From Sarcina sp. DSM 11001 (GTDB lineage: Bacteria > Bacillota > Clostridia > Lachnospirales > Lachnospiraceae): DNA of 64,000 nucleotides. The notes under the pieces are model-generated. The model saw only the letters and a program-made list of their open reading frames with translations, made no database searches and was not told the DNA's origin. Position 1 is the stretch's first letter. Each line of letters begins with the position of its first letter. Made by a program: the position numbers and the translations under genes. Location of the stretch: the NCBI RefSeq assembly GCF_900101015.1, contig NZ_FNFZ01000009.1, positions 84,227 through 148,226 on the forward strand, read 5' to 3'. Shown here piece by piece: positions 45,810 through 54,359 of this stretch.

Positions 45810-45946
45810 AGGCTATAGTGTAAATGAACAGGAAATCTTTGCCGGGAATAATCTTTATCAGAAAAATCTGTGACAGATTAGTTTTTTACCAAAAATCATT
45901 GTCATTAGAAAATTGTCATCATTGTCATTAGAAAGGAGCTCCTGCC

Positions 45947-46183
45947 ATGAAGAGCCTGCTGATCGCGGATACGACACGGGAAGAAAGAGAACAGATCGTC
46001 AGCGAATCCATCGGAAACATCGACGGTGCCTGTGACGGATGCAGTCCCGGCTTGATCCGCATGTATCAGGATTATATTGACGGCAGAAAAGAACTCCGCG
46101 AGATCCACATGGAATTTAATGCCCGCTATATTTCCGGTGCGGAAGGCCCGGATAAAAGCGGATGCGGCTTCAGCTCATTCTAA
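45947..46183 (+). CDS. Small acidic protein of unknown function
   Basis: A 78-residue protein rich in Glu and Asp with two cysteines in CDGCSPG and a third near the end (SGCGF). No membrane segment or signal. AAAGGAG precedes the ATG at good spacing. Its 3' end overlaps the converging metallophosphoesterase gene by 9 bases. I do not recognise the family. Confidence 0.6.
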   Translation: MKSLLIADTTREEREQIVSESIGNIDGACDGCSPGLIRMYQDYIDGRKELREIHMEFNARYISGAEGPDKSGCGFSSF

Positions 46184-46921
46184 AATCTTCAGCGGTTTCC
46201 AGCGCAGATAATCCCCGGATACCAGGTGATACACTCTTCCCCGGTATTCGCCATGGATACTGTCGCCAAACCTGCTCTCACCATGGCTGTGCGCGTAGAC
46301 CACCTGCTCAGCGCCGAATTCTTCGGCCATGTCCGTAAAGCCGCTCCGCTCCTCCAGGATACTGGTGGGCGGATAATGCAGGAACATGATGTATTTCCTG
46401 TATCCATCCGCTTTTGCAAGTTCAAAGGATCTCCGCAGCCGCTGGAGTTCCCGCTCCACCAGTTTCTTCGCATGTACTTCCTCTTTTTCATCCCAGCCGA
46501 TCACCCTTCCCCGGCGGTCAAGATAAAAAGGGCCCTCAAAGGTAAAGCCCTTTGTCCCGACAAGAGCATAATCCTGATAGGTCTCATAACTGTCCTGAAG
46601 AAACGTAAGACGGGGCTGATACAAGGCATTCAACTGAGAAGTTTTTTTCACATCCCAGAACATGTCGTGGTTGCCGCGGAGCAGAATCTTCCTTCCCGGC
46701 AGGCCGCAGATATACTGCAGATCCATTTCACACTCGGAAAGCTTTCTGCCCCAGCTGTGATCCCCGGCCAGAACCAGGGTGTCCTCGTCAGTTACCGCCT
46801 TCCGGCAGTTCTTCAGAAATTTTTCTTCATGATTTTTCCACACCCTGCCGTACAGCTGCCCGGGTGCTTTCAGCACAGACTGATAATGCAGATGCAGATC
46901 GCCGATCGCATATAAACTCAT
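46175..46921 (-). CDS. Metallophosphoesterase (calcineurin-like)
   Basis: A 248-residue phosphoesterase. The metal motifs are AIGDLHLH (Asp8, His10), LAGDHSWG, LLRGNHDMFWD and YAHSHGESRFGD. An unusual feature is His in place of the common Asn/Tyr after the second Asp. The substrate is unknown; such enzymes act on phosphoesters, nucleotides or nucleic acids. The ribosome binding site is poor: the upstream DNA is a CCCGTATATA-type repeat, so the start at 46921 rests on the motif position. Confidence 0.83.
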   Translation of the reverse strand: MSLYAIGDLHLHYQSVLKAPGQLYGRVWKNHEEKFLKNCRKAVTDEDTLVLAGDHSWGRKLSECEMDLQYICGLPGRKILLRGNHDMFWDVKKTSQLNALYQPRLTFLQDSYETYQDYALVGTKGFTFEGPFYLDRRGRVIGWDEKEEVHAKKLVERELQRLRRSFELAKADGYRKYIMFLHYPPTSILEERSGFTDMAEEFGAEQVVYAHSHGESRFGDSIHGEYRGRVYHLVSGDYLRWKPLKILE

Positions 46922-46985
46922 AACTATATACCCGCTAAATACCCGTATATACCCACTGAATACCCGTCAAAATATATGACTGCTA
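46922..46985. repeat. Degenerate ATACCCGTATATACCCACT repeat
   Basis: Short units of about 14-16 bases with TACCCG or TACCCA occur about four times between the metallophosphoesterase and XRE genes. Confidence 0.55.
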
Positions 46986-47038
46986 AAAGCCACATGAAGC
47001 CGCAATAAGGTTTCGAAGGTTTCAAAGGAGGTACTCTC

Positions 47039-47629
47039 ATGTCAAAGAAACTGGGAAATATGATCAGGGAAGCACGCACGGCAAAGGGACTGACGCAGGC
47101 AGCTCTGGCAGAGCAGGCCGGAATCACTTCTTCCGAAGTCGGCAAAATCGAGAGGGGAGAAAAGGAACCCGCCCAGGATGTCATCCGGCTTATGGCAAAG
47201 GCTCTCGGTGTGACCCAGAAGTCCCTGCTGGAAGCCGCAGCTGGATCCGGCAGCGCTTCCGGAAAAAAGCCTTCCTCCTCTGGAAAAGCATCTTCCTCCG
47301 GAAAGACATCTTCCTCCGGAAAAACGTCTTCTTCCGGAAAAACTGCCTCCGCATCAAAGAAAGACGCCGGCATCGGCACACTCACCGCAACTGAGAAAAA
47401 ACTCGTTCAGCTCTACCGCAAGGCTGACAGCGGCACAAAGAAAGCTGCCATGCAGCTCCTGTCAGGAGACGGGAACCTGCTGGAGATCCTGGCCCCTGTA
47501 ATCCTCGGAAAAAAAGATGTGTCCTCCAATATGTCCTCCATGGCCTCCGGTCTGTTTGAGTCTATCCTCTCCGGAAAAACAGGTTCACAGGCAGGCCAGA
47601 CAAAGGGGTTCACTGAAGAAACTGAGTGA
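47039..47629 (+). CDS. XRE-family regulator with Ser/Gly/Lys repeat linker
   Basis: A 196-residue protein with an N-terminal XRE helix-turn-helix (residues 8-62, KGLTQAALAEQAGITSSEVG). Residues 77-105 are four copies of SSSGKT or SSSGKA, an 18-bp in-frame tandem repeat. The C-terminal domain (115-196) is amphipathic with LVQLYRKADSGTKKAAMQLL, which is seen in some one-component regulators. AAAGGAGGT precedes the ATG. The repeat length may vary between strains. Confidence 0.82.
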   Translation: MSKKLGNMIREARTAKGLTQAALAEQAGITSSEVGKIERGEKEPAQDVIRLMAKALGVTQKSLLEAAAGSGSASGKKPSSSGKASSSGKTSSSGKTSSSGKTASASKKDAGIGTLTATEKKLVQLYRKADSGTKKAAMQLLSGDGNLLEILAPVILGKKDVSSNMSSMASGLFESILSGKTGSQAGQTKGFTEETE

Positions 47630-47644
47630 ACCAGATCAACAGAT

Positions 47645-48106
47645 CTACATCCCAAACTCACGGCACAGAGAATCAAAACGGGCTTTTTCCTTGTTTTTCA
47701 CCGCTTTGGAAAGATCATTCATGCAGTGGTGAATAACATCTGCGTCTTTGAGTACCTCGTCCATCGGGCTGTCCACGGCCAGCTTATCATCATGGTGGTA
47801 AACAGCAGAACAGATCATATCGGTCTCTGCGTCGTCCGTCAGCCCGAGCTGCCCGAGGATCTCCCTCGCAAGAGCCGCCCCCAGATGTGCATGGTCATCA
47901 TAAGATCCGCTTTTATAAGCATGCAGATCATGCAGCATTGCCGCCATGGCGGCAAGTTCCGGATCCAGTCCGCGCTTCTTGGCGATCATCGTTGCCGCCA
48001 GCGACACACCGTACAGATGATTGACCGCTCCAGTGCGCTTATCCGGGTTTTCCATGCGGTTGATCTCCGCATCCACCACTTTTCTGAGTTCTTTTAATCT
48101 GCTCAT
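47645..48106 (-). CDS. HD-domain hydrolase
   Basis: A 153-residue stand-alone HD-domain protein. His near the start of the domain (NHLYGVS), the MLHDLHAY pair and a YHHDDK His cluster fit a phosphohydrolase of the HDIG type. Such small proteins often act on nucleotides, but the substrate is not predictable. The ATG at 48106 follows AAGG at about 8 bases and avoids the poor extra head of the longer frame. It converges with the XRE gene, with a 15-base gap. Confidence 0.8.
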   Translation of the reverse strand: MSRLKELRKVVDAEINRMENPDKRTGAVNHLYGVSLAATMIAKKRGLDPELAAMAAMLHDLHAYKSGSYDDHAHLGAALAREILGQLGLTDDAETDMICSAVYHHDDKLAVDSPMDEVLKDADVIHHCMNDLSKAVKNKEKARFDSLCREFGM

Positions 48107-48175
48107 GACAATTTCCCTTCCTTTTTGCACGCTCTTTTTTTAATGCTCTCTTTATTGTGTCCTCATTTTTATCTT

Positions 48176-48253
48176 ACTACAGTACAGGCCGCCTTGAACT
48201 CGAACTTTTTTGCGTATTTTCCAACGTAAAACCTGAGGGAAACAGGTCTGTAC
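48176..48253 (+). mobile_element. Short MITE-like element, copy 3, with 8-bp target duplication
   Basis: A 78-bp relative of the copies at 17773 and 45644. It is flanked by TTTATCTT at 48168-48175 and 48254-48261. Inverted ends ACAGTACAGGCC and GGTCTGTAC are visible, and TTGAACTCGAAC matches the CTCGAA segment of the larger copies. Internal hairpins are lost, so it looks like a deletion derivative. Confidence 0.6.
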
Positions 48254-48501
48254 TTTATCTTTTCATACAATTTTCTGTTTTTTCTTTGCATTCACTCCGA
48301 AATATTTTTTATTATAATATAGGCAAACTTGTTTTCAAAGCATCTTCCCTGCTCTTGAAAAACATGAAAAAGCAATAAAGAAAAACCGGATAGAGAAGAC
48401 CCCGGGAAGGGAAGAATCCAGGAAGAATCGGATATCCGGGAAAGATCGGAATAAAAGGAATTATAGAAAAGACAGACCGGAAACTACAGGTACAGTGCTT
48501 T

Positions 48502-49362
48502 GTGAAGCATGATGCTGAACACATTTTTACAGGAGACAATATCCCCAGGCTTTTGTATGTCAGCAGGCAGAGGCTGGATGCGAGCCGGCACCCCAGGATC
48601 ATGCATGCGCACGAAGATTATACGGAAGTCGTTCTGATCACGGAAGGCAGCAGCAATTATCTGATCGATCACAGGCAGTATGCGGTGGAAAAGGGGAATC
48701 TGCTGGTGTACAACCCGGGCATCGTCCACGACGAGGTCGCGCGGGAGGGCGCGGAGGTGGAGACCTGGTGCGTCGCGGTCGGCGGAATGCGGATGCCGGG
48801 GATCCGGGAAAATGCCCTGCTCCCGGATGACAAAGGATGTGTCTTCCGGGCGGATGCCCTGTTTGACCAGATGAGCAGTCTCTGTGAGATCATGTTTCAG
48901 CTGCTGTCGGGCCAGTACGTCGGAGCAGCGACATACTGTCACGGACTGCTGCTCTCCTTCCTGACAATGGCTCTGGCCGTTGCAGGACACCAGGACCAGT
49001 CCCTGATCGCCTCCGAAGAAGAAGAATCCGCCCTCGGCACCCGGGTCAAGCGGTATATCGATGCACACTTCCGTGAGCCCCTGACTCTGCAGATGATCGC
49101 GGACGCCCTGAACGTGAGCACCTATTACATGGCCCATGTTTTCAAGGACATGTGCGGATATGCGCCCATGACCTACCTGCAGAAAAGACGGATCGGGGAG
49201 GCTCAGACGCTGCTGATCCACACTGACCAGACCATCTCGGAGATTGCTTACAGCCTCGGCTATGACGCCCAGAGCCATTTCAACCAGCAGTTCTCCAGAC
49301 ATGTCGGAATGCCGCCGGGAGAATTCAGAAAGCACTATGTCGTGTCCAGACAGGAGAAATGA
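48502..49362 (+). CDS. AraC-family transcriptional regulator
   Basis: A 286-residue regulator with an N-terminal cupin-like sensor (HPRIMHAHEDYTEVVLITEG, residues 33-52) and a C-terminal pair of helix-turn-helix motifs (LTLQMIADALNVSTYYMAH and TISEIAYSLGYDAQSHFNQQ). The cupin domain suggests binding of a sugar or other small ligand. The start is GTG at 48502, with only a weak AGG site upstream. Downstream is a Gfo/Idh/MocA dehydrogenase on the same strand, which it could control. Confidence 0.85.
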   Translation: MKHDAEHIFTGDNIPRLLYVSRQRLDASRHPRIMHAHEDYTEVVLITEGSSNYLIDHRQYAVEKGNLLVYNPGIVHDEVAREGAEVETWCVAVGGMRMPGIRENALLPDDKGCVFRADALFDQMSSLCEIMFQLLSGQYVGAATYCHGLLLSFLTMALAVAGHQDQSLIASEEEESALGTRVKRYIDAHFREPLTLQMIADALNVSTYYMAHVFKDMCGYAPMTYLQKRRIGEAQTLLIHTDQTISEIAYSLGYDAQSHFNQQFSRHVGMPPGEFRKHYVVSRQEK

Positions 49363-49771
49363 CAATAACCATACCCTGCATGGCAAACAACCGTACTTCT
49401 AAAGGTACTCCAAAGGCTTCCAAAAGGAGCTTTAAAAGCAATATTCTGAAAACAGACAAAAGAAATAGCCTTAAGCCGCCACAGTTTTTCCTCCTGAAAA
49501 GCCCGTAAAACATGGAAAATCCGACATATCCCAAAATGTGATAAAGCAAGATTTTTAAAGCGAAACCGATATCTCGCCTGCTATCATGACGACAGTGAAA
49601 AAAGCAGTGCAGCACACAGCACTGCGGAACAGGTAAGCAGTGCAGCACACAGCACTGCGGAACAAATAAGCAGTGCGGCACACAGTACCGCGAAACAGAT
49701 CTGCAAAGGGATGTAAATTTTCAGGATTCAAAAAAGGATTCAGGAAAGGATTTCGAAAGGAGAAAAGAATC
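49363..49771. repeat. Gap with a 33-bp palindromic repeat, three copies
   Basis: AGCAGTGCAGCACACAGCACT occurs at 49603 and 49636 and, with changes, at 49669, in strict 33-base register. Each copy is itself a hairpin (GCAGTGC/GCACTGC). A second set of short GGATTCARGAAAGG units runs from 49722 into the ribosome binding site of the next gene. No gene seen. Confidence 0.8.
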
Positions 49772-50788
49772 ATGAAAAAGCTTAAGGTGGGTGTTATCGG
49801 AGTCGGTCGTCTTGGTTATGAGCATGCATGCAATATCGCGAACCGCGTTCCCGGCATGGAGCTCGTCGCTATCTGCGATGGCAACGCTCCCCGCGCAAAG
49901 GAAGTCGCTGACGAGCTGAATGTTGAAAAGGTTTATTCTGAGCCCGCAGCCATGTGCGCAGACCCCGAAGTGGAAGCAGTTGCGATCTTCACCAATACCG
50001 CCTCCCATGTGGATATGATCCGCATCGCAATGGAAGCCGGCAAGCATGTTTTCTGCGAGAAGCCTCTGGCAGAAAATGTTGAAAAGTGCCTTCAGGCAGA
50101 GGAGATCATCAAGGCACATCCCGATCAGGTCTTCATGCTCGGCTTTATGCGCCGCTTCGACAAGTCCTATCGGATCGCAAAGAAAAAAATCGAGAACGGC
50201 GACATCGGCAATGTAGTCCTGGTCCGCTGCTACTCCCAGGATCCCAGGTCCACATTTGACAGCTATCTGCCCTTTGCCCCCACTTCCGGCGGCCAGTTCA
50301 TCGATATGTCCATCCATGACATCGACCTGATCCGCTGGCTGACTGGCTCCGAGCCCAAAAAGATCTGGGCGATCGGCGGCTGCTTCGAGTACCCTCAGTT
50401 CAAGGACTGGGACGACGGTGACAACGTCTCCTGCCTGATGCAGTGTGAAAATGACGTCATGGCCTTCATGTTTGCCAACAGAACTGCCGCCCACGGCTCC
50501 GCTGTTGAGACCGAGATCGTCGGCACCCACGGCACACTCAGGATCGGCGCCACTCCTTCCTCCTCTCTGGTAGAAGTACTCAGCGACCACGGTGTATGCC
50601 ACGAGTGCTATCAGGACTTCGTCAGCCGCTGGCACGATGCCTACATCACCGAGATGGAAGTCTTCTGCGATTACGTAGCTCAGGGCAAGGCTGCAGAGCC
50701 CAATGTCTATGACGGAACAAAAGCTACCAGAGTCGCCTATGCCTGCAAGGAATCCTTCCTCAAGAATGAGCTGCTGACTCTCAACTGA
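49772..50788 (+). CDS. Gfo/Idh/MocA-family dehydrogenase (inositol dehydrogenase-like)
   Basis: A 338-residue NAD(P)-dependent oxidoreductase. The Rossmann glycine motif GVGRLG is at 10-15, and the conserved EKP of the family is in VFCEKPLAENVEKC. HD and WH motifs of the C-terminal domain are in SIHDIDLIRWL. It is closest in appearance to inositol 2-dehydrogenase (IolG), but rhizopine or other sugar dehydrogenases remain possible. AAAGGAG precedes the ATG at 49772; the longer frame is repeat-derived. Codon use is of a highly expressed gene. No iol operon neighbours are present. Confidence 0.85.
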   Translation: MKKLKVGVIGVGRLGYEHACNIANRVPGMELVAICDGNAPRAKEVADELNVEKVYSEPAAMCADPEVEAVAIFTNTASHVDMIRIAMEAGKHVFCEKPLAENVEKCLQAEEIIKAHPDQVFMLGFMRRFDKSYRIAKKKIENGDIGNVVLVRCYSQDPRSTFDSYLPFAPTSGGQFIDMSIHDIDLIRWLTGSEPKKIWAIGGCFEYPQFKDWDDGDNVSCLMQCENDVMAFMFANRTAAHGSAVETEIVGTHGTLRIGATPSSSLVEVLSDHGVCHECYQDFVSRWHDAYITEMEVFCDYVAQGKAAEPNVYDGTKATRVAYACKESFLKNELLTLN

Positions 50789-50852
50789 TCCAGTTTATCT
50801 CAACTGGTCCAGTTTACCTCAACTGATCCAGTTTACCTCAACTGATCCGATT
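50786..50852. repeat. 19-bp tandem repeat, four copies
   Basis: AACTGATCCAGTTTACCTC and variants in tandem, just after the stop of the dehydrogenase gene and overlapping its last codons. Confidence 0.8.
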
Positions 50853-50888
50853 TAAAGAATAAATAATGATTTAAATAATGATTTTTGT

Positions 50889-50955
50889 AAGGGGCCTGTC
50901 TCATCGTCGGTTCACAATCTGTGAACTGATGCGGCAGGCCCCTTAATGATTTTTT
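50889..50955. terminator. Terminator between dehydrogenase and nuclease-like genes
   Basis: AAGGGGCCTG (50889-50898) pairs with CAGGCCCCTT (50935-50944), enclosing a TTCACAATCTGTGAA inner hairpin. T-rich sequence follows. The genes on either side converge. Confidence 0.8.
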
Positions 50956-50964
50956 ATTGGTCTT

Positions 50965-52308
50965 TTATTTCAGAGCTTCGCGGATATTCCGGTCAGTGGG
51001 TTCCAGACCGTAGGGCCATTCGATCAGGCGCACATTGTTTTCCTCGCAGAGAATCCTTTTCTGCCGGTCAAGCTCCTGCCTCTGCAGCAGTGCCTCTTCA
51101 CCTCCGAAAAAATCAACCGGCCGGTAGTGCTGGATCCCCTGGTATTCGATGGCCGTCTGCAGGGACGGAATGAAGAGATCGAGACTCTGCCGTCCCAGCC
51201 AGTCAGGTCGGTACTGATAAAGGGTGTCCTGATGCCTTTTCCGTACAGCATGGAACAGCGTCAGCTCATGCTTCCACTTGGGCTTTATGATCCCGTCCGC
51301 CGTAAGCTGCGTCCTGATCTTCGTCCGGGCAAGCCGCCAGTCCGTGCGGTACCCGTCTTTTTCCTCATAGAGGGTGAGGTCCTGGTACCACCACTGAAAA
51401 AAGGGCATAAGAATCTGTGTAAGGCTGAGGAAAAAATCAAGCTCCGACGAAAAATAGCCGGCCTCCAGTATATGGTCAATGTTCCGCCTCACGTAGACTG
51501 TTTTGGAGGGATTGTGGTAAAAGGGGAGACTCCCCTGATACTTTGCGATCCTGTCCGGCAGAAACGGGGACCGGAGAACGATGCCTTCCTCCTGAAGGTG
51601 GCTCTGGTACCAGGGAAGAGAATAATCGTAGATGGAGTATCCTCCAAACAGGTCGCCGGACCCGTTCGTATACAGCAGATGATACATGAGGAGGACGTCA
51701 TCCATATTCCTTTTGTCGAAAACAGCCAGATAGTGAATCTTTTCATCGTCCGGGAACAGATTTTTTATCGGGTGAAAGATCTCTGCCCTCTTACAGACCT
51801 CCGCGATAACAAAAAACTGCGACACATAGCTTTCCGGAAAAATGAAACAGGCCTTCCTGTCCGTATCGATATCCGCAAACTGCTCCATGAAAGCCCGCAC
51901 ATAAGGATTCTCTGCCGGAGGCCCGGAACTTTCAATCGGTTGTCCGGAGCTCTCAACCCGTTTTCCGGAGCTCTCAATCAGTTTTTTCGTGGCATACCGA
52001 TATGGAAGGTCCGCCCAGGAAAGCTGCACAAGGAAGCGGTCATATTGATTTTCCTCATATTCTTTCCGGAGATCCTCGAAATCCTTCTGCCAGGACTCGT
52101 GATCCTGCAGGAGTGCGTCAAGTGTCGAGAACGCTGCCATTTCATGGTATTGCGGATACCGTTCCCAAAGCATTTCGATCCTGTCAAAAGAAAATGTCAG
52201 AGGAGTTTTTTCGTGAACCGGCGGGTAAAGCCCGGCCTCACATTCACAAGTCTCAGCTCCGCGAAATTCAGATTCACAGGCCTCAAAGACGTTTTTAAAA
52301 AGCGGCAT
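50965..52308 (-). CDS. Uncharacterised protein with C-terminal PD-(D/E)XK-like nuclease domain
   Basis: A 447-residue protein. The last 110 residues read like a restriction-endonuclease-like or Vsr/DUF559-type fold: LDLFIPSLQTAIEYQGIQHY gives an Asp-xn-Glu-x-Gln motif, followed by Gln/Lys-rich RQELDRQKRI and RLIEWPYG. The first 330 residues match nothing I know; around 110-130 a 21-bp in-frame repeat gives ESSGKRV, ESSGQPI, ESSGPPA. The ribosome binding site is weak. It lies alone, converging with the dehydrogenase, with no methylase or defence genes beside it. A DNA-processing role is inference. Confidence 0.6.
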   Translation of the reverse strand: MPLFKNVFEACESEFRGAETCECEAGLYPPVHEKTPLTFSFDRIEMLWERYPQYHEMAAFSTLDALLQDHESWQKDFEDLRKEYEENQYDRFLVQLSWADLPYRYATKKLIESSGKRVESSGQPIESSGPPAENPYVRAFMEQFADIDTDRKACFIFPESYVSQFFVIAEVCKRAEIFHPIKNLFPDDEKIHYLAVFDKRNMDDVLLMYHLLYTNGSGDLFGGYSIYDYSLPWYQSHLQEEGIVLRSPFLPDRIAKYQGSLPFYHNPSKTVYVRRNIDHILEAGYFSSELDFFLSLTQILMPFFQWWYQDLTLYEEKDGYRTDWRLARTKIRTQLTADGIIKPKWKHELTLFHAVRKRHQDTLYQYRPDWLGRQSLDLFIPSLQTAIEYQGIQHYRPVDFFGGEEALLQRQELDRQKRILCEENNVRLIEWPYGLEPTDRNIREALK

Positions 52309-52605
52309 ATGGTAATTCCCGAATTATATGCTATACTACGATATGTTTATTCTACTATCTGGACAGTTTGGCTGCCGGCGCATAGTCCGAATGCTTTTCC
52401 TGTCCAGTGTGGTTACACAGCCTCTGTTTGTTTTTGGTTCGTTTTTACTGATTTTTGTGACTGCGTATTCACTGCTTGCTTTGGTTTCGTTTCCACTATT
52501 TCATTGGATACGTGACCGCAGTTGTCTTTGGATACATAACCACTGCTTTCTCCGGCTGCGCAGCCATTTATTTTTCAATATATTCTTCTAAGGAGGCGAT
52601 TTATT

Positions 52606-53934
52606 TTGGAAGAGTTATTGTCTGTATCTATTACACTTTTCGCCGGTCTGATGATGACACGTGTCTTCAAGGCCCTGAAAATCAACTTCCCTGATGTCAC
52701 GTCTTTCCTGCTGGCCGGACTTCTTGTCGGGCCTTATATGCTGGGACAGCTGGGCATCCCCGGCCTTGGTTTTTCGAGCATGGAGGCTGTGGAGAAAGTC
52801 ACGGTCCTGTCCAACGTGGCTCTGGGATTCATCGCTTTCGATATCGGAAATGAATTCCGCCTGTCCCACCTCAGGGAAACCGGAAGGACGGCGACCATTA
52901 TCGGCATTTTTCAGGCCCTGGCCGCCACACTGCTTGTGGATATCGCACTGATCCTGCTCCATTTCGCGCTGGGCGAAGATGTACTGCCCCTGCCGGTGGC
53001 CATTACCCTGGGCGCGATCGCCTCTGCTACAGCACCGGCTGCCACCCTGATGGTCGTCCGACAGTACAAGGCAAAAGGCCCCCTCACAGACCTGCTCCTG
53101 CCGATCGTCGCTCTGGACGATGCCGTCGGCCTAATCGTTTTCGCGGTTTCCTTCGGTATAGCACAGGCTGTCGAAGGAGGCACCCTGAGTGTCATCTCTG
53201 TAGTAGTCAACCCCATCGTGGAGATCATCTGCTCCCTGCTTCTGGGTGCAGTTATGGGCATCATCATGTCTGAGCTGGAAAAGCTGTTCTTTTCCAACAG
53301 CAACCGTCTCTCCATGACCATTGCCTTCGTGACCATGACCATCGCCCTGTCCTCACTGAGGTTTTCCCTGGGCCCGGTCACGATCTCCTTTTCCTCCCTG
53401 CTGGTGTGCATGATGCTGGGCACCGCCTTCTGCAACATGAGCCTCTTCTCGCCGGATATCATGTCCCGCGCGGAGAAATGGACATCTCCCCTGTATGCTG
53501 TCTTTTTTGTGCTGTCCGGCGCCCAGCTTGAACTATCGGTCTTCCGCTACCCGTCCGTGATCCTCATAGGTATTGTCTACATCGTCATCCGATGCGCAGG
53601 CAAATACTTTGGCGCCCGCCTCAGCGCAGCCGCCACACACTGCAGCGACACCGTCCAGCGCTATCTGGGCATCACCCTGTTCCCCCAGGCAGGCGTGGCT
53701 CTGGGAATGGTCGTCACCGCCCAGGCCCTGGGCAGCAGCTGCGGATCCATGATCCGCAACATTATCCTCTTCTCTGTAATGATCTATGAGATCTTCGGTC
53801 CCATGATGACCCGCGATGCCCTGCGCAAAGCCGGCGAAATCACACCGGTCAGCCCCGAGAAAAAGACCAGAGACAGATTCGCGCACAGAAGGGAAGCAAT
53901 TAACAAACGGCAGGTTAAAAACTGGCCTTTCTAA
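52606..53934 (+). CDS. CPA2-type cation:proton antiporter
   Basis: A 442-residue membrane protein of the Na+/H+ or K+/H+ antiporter (CPA2, KefB-like) type, with about twelve hydrophobic segments. The glycine-rich GLLVGPYMLGQLG near residue 37 and the buried acidic pair in PIVALDDAVGLIVF (about residue 170) are family features. No RCK/TrkA domain is attached; the C-terminus is a short basic tail. The start is TTG at 52606 after AAGGAGG. A terminator follows. Confidence 0.87.
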   Translation: MEELLSVSITLFAGLMMTRVFKALKINFPDVTSFLLAGLLVGPYMLGQLGIPGLGFSSMEAVEKVTVLSNVALGFIAFDIGNEFRLSHLRETGRTATIIGIFQALAATLLVDIALILLHFALGEDVLPLPVAITLGAIASATAPAATLMVVRQYKAKGPLTDLLLPIVALDDAVGLIVFAVSFGIAQAVEGGTLSVISVVVNPIVEIICSLLLGAVMGIIMSELEKLFFSNSNRLSMTIAFVTMTIALSSLRFSLGPVTISFSSLLVCMMLGTAFCNMSLFSPDIMSRAEKWTSPLYAVFFVLSGAQLELSVFRYPSVILIGIVYIVIRCAGKYFGARLSAAATHCSDTVQRYLGITLFPQAGVALGMVVTAQALGSSCGSMIRNIILFSVMIYEIFGPMMTRDALRKAGEITPVSPEKKTRDRFAHRREAINKRQVKNWPF

Positions 53935-53973
53935 GACCGGCCTCCGCAAATGCGGTTTACAATGGCCACAGAC

Positions 53974-54018
53974 AGAGCCGATAAGGAGAGAATCCTCCTT
54001 TCGGCTCTTCTTTTTTTA
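53974..54018 (+). terminator. Terminator after the antiporter gene
   Basis: AGAGCCGATAAGGAG (53974-53988) pairs with CTCCTTTCGGCTCT (53995-54008), with a small bulge, then TTCTTTTTTT. Confidence 0.85.
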
Positions 54019-54177
54019 CTTTAACGCGCAATTCATTCATATTGCTTTAACCCTTAAGGCAAACGATTTAAACTGCTGAACATATCCTGCCCCACAGCTT
54101 CTTAACATACAAAAAGGATCTCAGCTATGTTAAGATTAAGGTGTCGAGTCAAAATCAAACATGTAGAGGAGATCCTT

Positions 54178-54291
54178 GTGTCTATTGTAAAAGACTCCGC
54201 GTTCAGTTTCAATAACCAATTCAGGATATATAAGCAGTTCAGGATAAAAACGCAATTTTTTGTCCAGAAAAAATTCGGAGAATGCCCCTAA
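54178..54291 (+). pseudogene. Short transposase-like N-terminal fragment (possible IS1380-type remnant)
   Basis: GAGGAGATCC followed by GTG at 54178 opens a 37-codon frame (SIVKDSAFSFNNQFRI) that recalls the start of IS1380-family transposases, from memory only. It then runs into repetitive sequence (TTCAGGATA twice) and stops. An AAGGATCTC/GAGATCCTT inverted pair brackets it (about 54115 and 54168). If correct, it is the decayed end of an insertion sequence. Confidence 0.25.
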
Positions 54292-54359
54292 GACAGTTCA
54301 GGAGCAGGCAGTCAATCGCTCAGAAACCCATACTCTCAATCACTAATGAGGGACCTATC

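Noticed and set aside
49325..49681. A Cys/His/Leu-rich 118-codon minus frame
   Set aside because: Its beginning comes from the 33-bp palindromic repeats and it has no start signal.
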